NCBI GenBank assembly: GCA_903901395.1
Contig: CAIUQW010000102.1
Location: 1 to 7,593, forward strand
Direction of reading: 5' to 3'
From: an uncultured Chlorobiales bacterium
GTDB lineage: Bacteria > Bacteroidota > Chlorobiia > Chlorobiales > Chlorobiaceae
Length of the DNA: 7,593 bases
Position numbers and translations under genes: made by a program. The notes beneath the pieces are model-generated. The model had not been told where the DNA came from, made no database searches, and saw only the letters and a list, made by a program, of their open reading frames with translations. Below, piece by piece: positions 1-5,047 of this stretch. Numbering within the stretch: the first letter of the stretch is position 1; each line of letters opens with the position of its first letter.

Positions 1-1
1 C

Positions 2-445
2 AACATCCGCAGCATGTGGAACGTCGGCGCGATGTTCCGCACCGCTGATGCGGCTGGGATCGACGAAATCGTCATCACCGGCTACACCGCCACGCCGCCG
101 CGCAAGGAGATCGACAAGACCGCGCTCGGAGCGCAGGAGACCGTGCCGTGGCGACATTTCGCCGATCCACAGGAGGCGATCGCGGCGCTGAAAGGGGAGG
201 GGCGCAAGGTTTTCGGCCTCGAAATCGCCGAGAACAGCCGCGCCTACACCTCGCTGACGGCTGAAGATTTTCCGCTCGCGCTGATCGTTGGCAACGAGGT
301 CGAGGGGATCGGCGACGGGCTGCTCGCTCATTGCGACGGCGTCATCGAAATTCCGCAGTATGGCGTGAAGCATTCGCTGAACGTGGCGGTGGCCGCCGGG
401 GTGGCGCTTTTCGAGTGCGTGCGGGCTTACAGAGAGAATGGGTGA
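2..445 (+). CDS. SpoU/TrmH-family RNA 2'-O-methyltransferase, 3' part
   Basis: Partial gene: the reading frame is open at the left edge (first complete codon at base 2), so the true start lies outside. About 147 residues remain. They carry the three SPOUT-fold motifs of the SpoU class: motif 1 right at the edge (NIRSMWNVGAMFRTADA, with the conserved Asn, the Gly and the Arg of the FRTADA segment), motif 2 (IVGNEVEGIG) and motif 3 (IPQYGVKHSLNVAVAAGVALFE) near the C-terminus. Motifs 2 and 3 form the trefoil knot that binds S-adenosylmethionine. Family knowledge: these enzymes methylate a ribose 2'-OH in tRNA or rRNA as cytoplasmic dimers. The exact target cannot be read from this fragment. Only the catalytic domain is visible; whether an N-terminal substrate-binding domain precedes it is unknown. 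The in-frame ATG at 14 lies inside motif 1 and is not the start. No hairpin terminator follows the stop. Confidence 0.9.
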   Translation, partial: NIRSMWNVGAMFRTADAAGIDEIVITGYTATPPRKEIDKTALGAQETVPWRHFADPQEAIAALKGEGRKVFGLEIAENSRAYTSLTAEDFPLALIVGNEVEGIGDGLLAHCDGVIEIPQYGVKHSLNVAVAAGVALFECVRAYRENG

Positions 446-490
446 ACTTTTACGACGGAAGCGGGTTTCTTCTCTTTAATTGTTGTATAT

Positions 491-539
491 TGAGGGCGGT
501 TTTCGGCTCCTTCGATTATTTTTACCGGTTCTGCCCTCA
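491..539 (+). other. Possible long-range hairpin in the hydrolase leader
   Basis: TGAGGGC at 491-497 is exactly complementary to GCCCTCA at 533-539. GGT (498-500) and ACC (524-526) could add an inner helix. The structure would lie 27 bases before the preferred ATG at 567. No T-run follows, so it is not a classic terminator. It may be a leader structure, or chance. Confidence 0.2.
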
Positions 540-566
540 TCACTGTTCCTTATCCGTTACCTTGCC

Positions 567-1397
567 ATGCTACACTACAAAACACATGTGATTGCCGAAG
601 ATGCTCCGTGGGTAGTGTTCGTGCATGGCGCCGGCGGAAGCTCCTCCATCTGGTTCATGCAGATCAAGGAGTTCGTCAAGCACTTCAATGTCCTTCTGGT
701 CGATCTCCGCGGCCACGGGCGCTCCAAGCATAACACCACATCGAAAGAGGTGCGTCATTACAACTTCGAGGTGATCACGCGCGACATCATCGAGGTGCTC
801 GACGCGCTGCAAATCCAGCAGGCGCATTTTATCGGTATTTCGCTTGGCACCATTATCATCAGGAATCTCGGCGAACTGGCCCCGGAGCGGGTGGCGTCGA
901 TGGTGATGGGCGGCGCGATCATCCGCCTCAACGTACGAGCCAAGGTGCTGGTCGCCATCGGTAACTTCTTCAAGCGCATGGTGCCCTATATGTGGCTCTA
1001 CAGCTTCTTCGCGTGGATCATCATGCCAAAGGCGCGGCATCGCAAGTCGCGCACGATGTTCGTGAACGAGGCCAAAAAGGTGGCGCAAAAGGAGTTCATG
1101 CGCTGGTTCAACCTCACCTACGAGCTGAATCCGCTACTCAAATATTTCGAAGAGAAGGACACCGGCATTCCGACGCTCTACCTCATGGGCGACGAAGATT
1201 ACATGTTCCTCCCGGCGGTCGAGTACATCGTCAACCACCACACCAACTCCTACCTCCAGGTGATCGGCAACTCGGGACACGTCTGCAACATCGATCAGCC
1301 GCAGGAGTTCAATGCCCGCGCCATCGAGTTTCTGCGCAATCGCTCCGTCCGCATGATGCCCGAAAGCGTCGCCATTACTGAACTCGCCGCCGTTTAA
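567..1397 (+). CDS. Alpha/beta-hydrolase fold protein
   Basis: A 276-residue soluble alpha/beta-hydrolase. Visible in order: strand plus oxyanion-hole motif VFVHGAGG (residues 17-24), VDLRGHGRS (45-53), nucleophile elbow GISLG with Ser92, acid in GDEDYMF (Asp211 likely), and the catalytic base in NSGHVCNIDQP (His238). The triad is complete. The middle part (about 125-180), rich in aromatic and basic residues, is the lid region. Family knowledge: such proteins are hydrolases of esters, lactones or C-C bonds, or related enzymes; substrate cannot be inferred here. A TTG at 480 would add 29 hydrophobic residues in the same frame, but the alignable part begins after Met567, so ATG567 is preferred. 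Neither start has a clear Shine-Dalgarno. The gene begins 121 bases after the methyltransferase stop and may be co-transcribed with it. Its stop overlaps the convergent pth stop by a few bases. Confidence 0.9.
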   Translation: MLHYKTHVIAEDAPWVVFVHGAGGSSSIWFMQIKEFVKHFNVLLVDLRGHGRSKHNTTSKEVRHYNFEVITRDIIEVLDALQIQQAHFIGISLGTIIIRNLGELAPERVASMVMGGAIIRLNVRAKVLVAIGNFFKRMVPYMWLYSFFAWIIMPKARHRKSRTMFVNEAKKVAQKEFMRWFNLTYELNPLLKYFEEKDTGIPTLYLMGDEDYMFLPAVEYIVNHHTNSYLQVIGNSGHVCNIDQPQEFNARAIEFLRNRSVRMMPESVAITELAAV

Positions 1398-1957
1398 CAG
1401 ACCACGCCGTTACATTTCGTCATCGCGCGTTCGACGCCAAGCGAGGCGAAATCGAGCACCGCGTCGGCGCAGACGGGAATTACCTTGTCGATGATTTTCC
1501 GCTCATCCGCGCTGAATTTCGACAGCACGAACGACGACAGCGACACCGGCGGCGGCTCGACGCCAACCCCGACGCGCAGCCGCGCGAACTCCTCGCTGCC
1601 GAGGCTCTGGATGATGTGCTTCAGTCCGTTCTGCCCGCCCGCCGAACCCTTCGCCCGCATCCTGACGGTGCCGAGCGGAATGTTCACATCGTCGCAGATC
1701 ACGAGCAAATCGTCGCGCTCGATCTTCCAGAAATTCATCGCCGCCACCACCGCATGGCCCGACAGATTCATGTAGGTCATCGGCTTGACGAGAATCAGCG
1801 GCCCGCCCGGCGCATTGATTTTCGCGTAGCGGTAATTCCCCTTGCCCGACGAAAAGGCCGAACTTCCGGCGAGATGGTCGATGACATCGAATCCGATATT
1901 ATGCCTCGTTCCCGCGTGCTTCAGTTCAGGATTGCCGAGGCCGACGATAAGTTTCAT
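1394..1957 (-). CDS. pth: Peptidyl-tRNA hydrolase (bacterial Pth)
   Basis: Pth cleaves the ester bond of peptidyl-tRNAs that drop off the ribosome, recycling tRNA in the cytoplasm; it is normally essential. The 187-residue product has the usual length and all family landmarks: KLIVGLGNP (residues 2-10), GTRHNIGFDVIDHL with the catalytic His19, KPMTYMNLSG with the tRNA-contacting Asn, ICDDVNIPLGTVRMRAKGSAGGQNGLKHIIQSLG with the Asp and the second Asn, and a C-terminal helix. The residue after GLGNP is Glu instead of the commoner Gly. ATG1957 was chosen because it puts MKLIVGLGNP at the N-terminus, as in the family; a TTG four codons upstream (1969) also fits the frame. No strong Shine-Dalgarno is seen. 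It stands alone on its strand here, with nearly 300 bases before the next gene, and converges with the hydrolase. Confidence 0.97.
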   Translation of the reverse strand: MKLIVGLGNPELKHAGTRHNIGFDVIDHLAGSSAFSSGKGNYRYAKINAPGGPLILVKPMTYMNLSGHAVVAAMNFWKIERDDLLVICDDVNIPLGTVRMRAKGSAGGQNGLKHIIQSLGSEEFARLRVGVGVEPPPVSLSSFVLSKFSADERKIIDKVIPVCADAVLDFASLGVERAMTKCNGVVC

Positions 1958-2109
1958 GCGCGCATTCAAAGTGTTCGTGAGTTCAAAAGTGCCGGAATAT
2001 AAAAATGTCTGGAAGAATTGATGAAAGGGGAATCGTCCGTGCGTGGTAAAAAGAGGAGACGAGATTCATGTAATCCGTCGAATCTGGCTATGCAGGCTTA
2101 TCCGGCAAA

Positions 2110-2154
2110 TTTTCTGGTGATCTGGAAATCGTCCAAAAGGCTTTTCTGGTGATC
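2110..2154. repeat. 13-bp direct repeat upstream of pth
   Basis: TTTTCTGGTGATC occurs exactly at 2110-2122 and again at 2142-2154, start to start 32 bp (about three helical turns). Both copies are also preceded by GGC. It lies 150-200 bases upstream of pth, just past the terminator of the PEP-CTERM gene on the same strand. It could be a tandem operator for pth or a remnant of a small duplication. No regulator is identified. Confidence 0.45.
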
Positions 2155-2162
2155 GTCAATAC

Positions 2163-2200
2163 AAAAAGCTGTCCAGGTTTTGTTCCCGGGACAGCTTTTT
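2163..2200 (-). terminator. Intrinsic terminator of the minus-strand PEP-CTERM gene
   Basis: A perfect 12-bp inverted repeat: AAAAAGCTGTCC (2163-2174) pairs with GGACAGCTTTTT (2189-2200) around a 14-base loop. On the minus strand it lies about 50 bases after the PEP-CTERM stop and ends in five U. The A/T ends make it usable in both directions, but nothing on the plus strand before it needs one. Confidence 0.85.
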
Positions 2201-2248
2201 GCGAAAATGCCAGAGCGGCAATTGATACTGCGGGAAATGCGGTTTTTA

Positions 2249-2935
2249 TTACGCCATTTCGTTCGACCTGCGGCGTGTTTTGTATCTCATGCCAGCCATA
2301 CCGATTCCACCGAGACCCAGAAGCATCGCTGTTGACGGCTCGGGAACGGCAGCCGCTGAATTATACAGCACGGAAACCTGATCGATATGATCACCCATTG
2401 AACCGCCGCCAATGCCATTGAACGATAATGTCAGCGTTTCTCCGGCTTTCACTGAAAGACCCGAGTAGGAAACTGGCACCCAGTTGGTATCGCCTGTACC
2501 GGGAGTATAATTGTAGCTGCCAGAAACAAGCGTGCCTGATTCCGATCCGGTTAAAGTATAGTGTACTCCTGAACCCGATCGGTGCCAATAGTCAAAACTG
2601 AAATCAACCGTACCATCAGAGCCCGGAACCGGCATCATCTGCGTAGTGATGTCAGTGTCATTGAGATAGGTCAACTCATAATGCTGACCTGTCGCAAAAC
2701 CGTCGCTTCCAGTTACCGGTGAACTGTATATTCCTTGATCCCAAATTTCAATCGTTCCGTATGAACTCGTCCATCCGGGAACCGAGGCGTTTGGCAAGGC
2801 AGCCCAGCTACCAGCGCCAATGACAGGGCTGTTAAACTCTCCATTTTCCACAAGCTCGATCGGAGTTGCGAACGCTGATGGAGCACTGCCGAGCATCAGC
2901 GCTGAGGCCAATGCTATCATACGGGTTTTTTTCAC
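2249..2935 (-). CDS. Exported PEP-CTERM protein (galactose-binding/DUF642-like body)
   Basis: Product of 228 residues. The start is GTG at 2935, fixed by a strong AGGAGGG (2942-2948 on the plus strand) six bases upstream; the frame runs further up to 2998, but the signal peptide begins directly after this GTG. Residues 1-24 are a Sec signal peptide (basic MKKTR, hydrophobic core, cleavage likely after AFA). The body starts IELVENGEF...PGW, then IEIWDQG and GHYELTYLND-like segments, resembling the beta-sandwich DUF642/choice-of-anchor proteins (moderate match by eye). The C-terminus is a textbook PEP-CTERM tail: VPEPS (197-201), hydrophobic helix, then basic KTRRR. Family knowledge: an exosortase recognises and processes this tail, usually linked to exopolysaccharide and the outer envelope. 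No exosortase is in the window. Function otherwise unknown. Base composition is more AT-rich than its neighbours. Followed by a perfect terminator. Confidence 0.9.
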   Translation of the reverse strand: MKKTRMIALASALMLGSAPSAFATPIELVENGEFNSPVIGAGSWAALPNASVPGWTSSYGTIEIWDQGIYSSPVTGSDGFATGQHYELTYLNDTDITTQMMPVPGSDGTVDFSFDYWHRSGSGVHYTLTGSESGTLVSGSYNYTPGTGDTNWVPVSYSGLSVKAGETLTLSFNGIGGGSMGDHIDQVSVLYNSAAAVPEPSTAMLLGLGGIGMAGMRYKTRRRSNEMA

Positions 2936-3105
2936 TACTAACCCTCCTGAGATTTTGGTATGTACTACTTTCGATCCATGACCATCAAAACAGCTCATTG
3001 ATGGCTTTTGCCTGAGCGGTGTTGTATCGGGGAGCTGACTTTAAAGTAAATGGGGACGAAAATAGCCGCATACTGATTATGTGAAATAAAGTTCCAAATG
3101 CATAC

Positions 3106-3134
3106 ATAATGTATATATTAATTTTGACTTTCAA
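3106..3134 (-). promoter_or_regulatory. Candidate sigma70-type promoter for the PEP-CTERM gene
   Basis: Read on the minus strand, TTGAAA (-35, 3134-3129, five of six consensus bases) is followed by a 17-base spacer and CATTAT (-10, 3111-3106, four of six). Transcription would begin near 3099, giving a leader of about 160 bases before the GTG at 2935. The AT-rich setting makes chance matches likely. Confidence 0.3.
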
Positions 3135-3310
3135 AACAGCAATACAATAGTTTATAGAGACGCTGAAGAACTGAGCCCTGTGACAAACGCGGCTACACGG
3201 TTTGGTCAACAGGATTTTTCCAACGGCAGGAATATTTACGCTGCGTGAATTGTCTGTTTGACATCGCGCTTGTCGCAGCGTCATTTACGCAATTTTGAAA
3301 GGAAATGCTA

Positions 3311-3336
3311 CCTTGATCTGGCAAGCTCGATCAGGG
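3311..3336 (+). other. Hairpin in the DUF3124 leader
   Basis: CCTTGATC (3311-3318) can pair with GATCAGGG (3329-3336), eight pairs with one G-U, around a 10-base loop. It ends 31 bases before the ATG at 3368, which has no Shine-Dalgarno of its own. A decent AAAGGA at 3298-3303 lies just before the hairpin but serves only a three-codon frame (ATG CTA CCT TGA). Possibly a translational control element; unproven. Confidence 0.3.
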
Positions 3337-3367
3337 ATGCAACCACGTCACCAAAGCCGCCACAGCC

Positions 3368-3862
3368 ATGAAACTTCTCCATCGATTTCCGGTTTTCAAA
3401 TCCATTCTTGCTGCCTTTGCGCTGCTTGTCGTGCAGTTGACGACAGCCGTTGCGGAGCCGTTGTCGCTCTCGATGGGGCAGACCGTCTATGTGCCGTCGT
3501 ATTCGCATATTTTTGTCGGCAACCAGCGGAAAACATTTGATTTGACGACCTCTCTGGCGATCAGGAACTCAGATCCCGAGATGCCGATCACTGTTACGAG
3601 GGTTGACTATTACGACGCTTCGGGGCGATCGGTCCGCGCCATGATGAAAACGCCTCTCGTCGTCCGTCCCGTCTCGACGCTCGTCTATGTGATCGATGAG
3701 TCCGACAAAACCGGTGGCGTCGGGGCGAGTTTTCTTGTATCGTGGAGAGCGTCCAAAAAAGTCGCGCCGCCAATCGTCGAAAGCGTGATGATCGGCACGG
3801 GAATGCAGCAGGGCATCTCGTTCACTTCGCGCGGCCAGGTGGTGCGCGAAACGCAGCCGTGA
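3368..3862 (+). CDS. Exported DUF3124 family protein
   Basis: A 164-residue protein. Residues 1-29 form a signal peptide (MKLLHRF, hydrophobic core LAAFALLVVQL, likely cleavage after AVA); no lipobox Cys is present, so it is probably a soluble periplasmic or surface protein. The rest matches what I recall of DUF3124: GQTVYVPSYSHIF (37-49), LAIRNSDP, ITVTRVDYYDASG (74-86), VIDESDKTGGVGASFLVSW (108-126) and the strongly conserved end VESVMIGTGMQQGISFTSRGQ. The function of the family is unknown. ATG3368 is the only start that fits: an in-frame stop lies about 50 bases upstream. No good Shine-Dalgarno. It sits between two PEP-CTERM genes. Its last 43 codons are duplicated about 1.16 kb downstream (4896-5027). 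No hairpin terminator follows. Confidence 0.88.
   Translation: MKLLHRFPVFKSILAAFALLVVQLTTAVAEPLSLSMGQTVYVPSYSHIFVGNQRKTFDLTTSLAIRNSDPEMPITVTRVDYYDASGRSVRAMMKTPLVVRPVSTLVYVIDESDKTGGVGASFLVSWRASKKVAPPIVESVMIGTGMQQGISFTSRGQVVRETQP
3731..3862 (+). repeat. DUF3124 3'-end repeat, copy A (within the intact gene)
   Basis: The last 43 codons plus stop of the intact DUF3124 gene. They match copy B (4896-5027) at 125 of 132 positions. All seven differences are third-base and silent (TTT/TTC, CTT/CTC, GTA/GTC, TCC/TCT, GGC/GGT, CGC/CGG, CAG/CAA). The similarity stops sharply at the Phe codon on the left and just after the stop on the right. Confidence 0.97.
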
Positions 3863-4161
3863 AGACGGTTGGCCAGGGGTGAACTGTCTGAAGCGTCAGT
3901 CGATTGTGTCTGTATGAACACCAGACGGCATGCTTATGATTTTGTATGCATAAATCGAAATAATCTGCGTATCATTTAATAATTTTTTACGTCGCTACGC
4001 ATTGTATTGACTATCCAGGATTGTCAGAACAGGTCTATCTCCATGTGATTTCGTATGATATAGCGATAACTCTGTGTCGAGGCGAGGAGAATCTTGTGCG
4101 TAGTCGATAACTCTTGCTCTTAATCGGTTTTTTATCAACCACTGGATCACAGGAGAGCGAA
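3863..4161. other. AT-rich leader/control region of the plus-strand PEP-CTERM gene
   Basis: About 300 bases without a gene. Seen here: GTCAGTCGATT at 3895-3905, which recurs at 5047-5057 over the antiporter stop; a TATGAT at 4054-4059 that could be a -10 but lacks a well-placed -35; a TTGACT at 4007-4012 without a matching -10; and a 10-bp direct repeat (4064-4114). A sigma54-type GG-N10-GC element was looked for and not found. Confidence 0.5.
4064..4114. repeat. Direct repeat CGATAACTCT upstream of PEP-CTERM gene
   Basis: CGATAACTCT occurs at 4064-4073 and 4105-4114, each preceded by TAG (with one extra T in the second copy). Start-to-start distance is 41 bp, close to four helical turns, and the second copy ends 47 bases before the ATG at 4162. 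The placement would suit an operator pair, but this is inference from position only. Confidence 0.35.
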
Positions 4162-4788
4162 ATGAATAAACGATTTCTGACGGCGCTTGCTGTATCGGCA
4201 AGTATCATGGGAACCGCGCTTCCAGCGAAAGCCCTTGTGCTAACATTCGAGGGCTTGTCTGATCAGCAAGCAGTAAATAATTACTACAATGGCGGCCTAG
4301 GTGGCAGCTATGGCATCTCCTTTGTCAACGCTTATTCTGCAACAGAAACATCAGTTGGCGGCAGTGCGCCTTATAGCACCGAACCTTCTCGATACACGAC
4401 GATGGCATTTTATAACCCTGGATCGGGATTATGGAATACTGGAGTGATGAATGTGTCGGGCGGATTTAACTCGTCGATTTCTTTGTACTACTCCTCTCCC
4501 AATGTACCGGTGACGGTTACGGTGTATGATGGTCTGAATGGCGGTGGAACAAATCTTGCTTCCGTCGATCTGACGAATTTGAATTCTTACACTGCATTCA
4601 TCCCGGTTACGATAAATTTCAGCGGAACAGCACATTCTGTCACGTTCAGCGGTACAACCGGGTATCCTGCCGCTTATGATAATATTACGCTCAATCCGGT
4701 TCCGGAACCGTCAACCCTTCTTCTTTTAGGGTCGGGCGTTATGGCTTTTGGCTGGTATGGAAGACGGCGCCAGAGCGCGCAGAGCTGA
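4162..4788 (+). CDS. Exported PEP-CTERM protein, second copy type
   Basis: Product of 208 residues. ATG4162 is chosen for the AGGAG at 4151-4155, six bases away, and because the signal peptide starts there; the frame also opens at 4114 but the added residues lack signal-peptide character. Residues 1-24 are a Sec signal peptide (MNKRF, hydrophobic core, cleavage likely after AKA). The mature part (LVLTFEGLSD...) is rich in Gly, Ser, Thr, Asn and Tyr with alternating beta-strand patterns, typical of secreted beta-sandwich PEP-CTERM proteins; LTFEG near the start and YDNITLNPVPEPS near the end are common to the group. The tail has VPEPST (180-185), a hydrophobic helix and GRRR, the exosortase sorting signal. 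No sequence similarity beyond the tail to the minus-strand PEP-CTERM protein. Function unknown. It lies between two copies of the DUF3124 tail and is closed by its own terminator, so it reads as a self-contained cassette. Confidence 0.9.
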   Translation: MNKRFLTALAVSASIMGTALPAKALVLTFEGLSDQQAVNNYYNGGLGGSYGISFVNAYSATETSVGGSAPYSTEPSRYTTMAFYNPGSGLWNTGVMNVSGGFNSSISLYYSSPNVPVTVTVYDGLNGGGTNLASVDLTNLNSYTAFIPVTINFSGTAHSVTFSGTTGYPAAYDNITLNPVPEPSTLLLLGSGVMAFGWYGRRRQSAQS

Positions 4789-4813
4789 CCTTGCTGTTTT
4801 TCAGACTCAATTT

Positions 4814-4838
4814 CCCCGCTACTCGTGGCGGGGTTTTT
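4814..4838 (+). terminator. Intrinsic terminator of the plus-strand PEP-CTERM gene
   Basis: CCCCGC (4814-4819) pairs with GCGGGG (4828-4833) around an 8-base loop and is followed directly by TTTTT (4834-4838). It starts 26 bases after the stop codon. No T-run is found on the minus side, so it acts in one direction. Confidence 0.85.
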
Positions 4839-4895
4839 GATTTTAAAGCGGTTTCCGGAATGTTTTAAGAATATGATGCAATCCATCAGCCGGGT

Positions 4896-5027
4896 TTCCT
4901 CGTCTCGTGGAGAGCGTCTAAAAAAGTCGCGCCGCCAATCGTCGAAAGCGTGATGATCGGCACGGGAATGCAGCAGGGCATCTCGTTCACTTCGCGCGGT
5001 CAGGTGGTGCGGGAAACGCAACCGTGA
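4896..5027 (+). pseudogene. DUF3124 gene fragment (last 43 codons), copy B
   Basis: This encodes, in one open frame, exactly the same 43 C-terminal residues as the intact DUF3124 protein (FLVSW... to ...VRETQP and stop), with seven silent third-base differences. Upstream the similarity ends abruptly; the frame has no start and meets a TAA at 4866-4868, so no protein is expected. The silent-only pattern means the two copies drifted apart while each was still part of a working gene, and the truncation came later. It lies 21 bases from the convergent antiporter stop, which suggests the antiporter's original neighbour was a DUF3124 gene. No transposase or terminal inverted repeats border it. Confidence 0.92.
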
Positions 5028-5047
5028 ATCGATCCGCTCGACGCCGG

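Larger units (their letters stand above)
2936..3367. other. Divergent intergenic control region, 432 bp
   Basis: Gene-free stretch between the minus-strand PEP-CTERM gene and the DUF3124 gene, strongly AT-rich around 3060-3170. It must hold promoters for both directions. It contains a candidate minus-strand promoter (3106-3134), a short inverted repeat ATACAT-A-ATGTAT (3102-3114) overlapping it, and a hairpin near the DUF3124 start (3311-3336). A 99-codon minus-strand frame inside it has no Shine-Dalgarno, no recognisable domain and an unnatural composition; it is judged spurious. Confidence 0.6.

Noticed and set aside
480..566. TTG start that would extend the alpha/beta-hydrolase by 29 residues
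   Set aside because: The extension lies before the first fold element, overlaps a possible leader hairpin and has no Shine-Dalgarno; ATG567 gives a normal N-terminus.
331..591. Plus-strand 86-codon frame overlapping the methyltransferase end
   Set aside because: It is a frame shadow of the methyltransferase C-terminus running into the leader, with Arg-rich low-complexity translation and no recognisable domain.
2149..2421. Plus-strand 90-codon frame over the terminator and PEP-CTERM 3' end
   Set aside because: It runs through a perfect terminator hairpin and is antisense to a gene with a clear PEP-CTERM tail.
2985..3284. Minus-strand 99-codon frame upstream of the PEP-CTERM gene
   Set aside because: No Shine-Dalgarno, no family resemblance, many Cys/Ile/Lys codons from AT-rich intergenic DNA, and it covers the likely promoter region.
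3863..4161. Sigma54-type promoter (GG-N10-GC), expected for some PEP-CTERM genes
   Set aside because: No convincing element was found here or upstream of the minus-strand PEP-CTERM gene; the nearest look-alike on the minus strand lacks the -12 GC.
3731..5027. Insertion sequence or integrative element as source of the tail duplication
   Set aside because: No transposase, integrase or terminal inverted repeats between the two copies; the 132-bp repeats are far longer than target-site duplications. Homologous recombination is the simpler reading.
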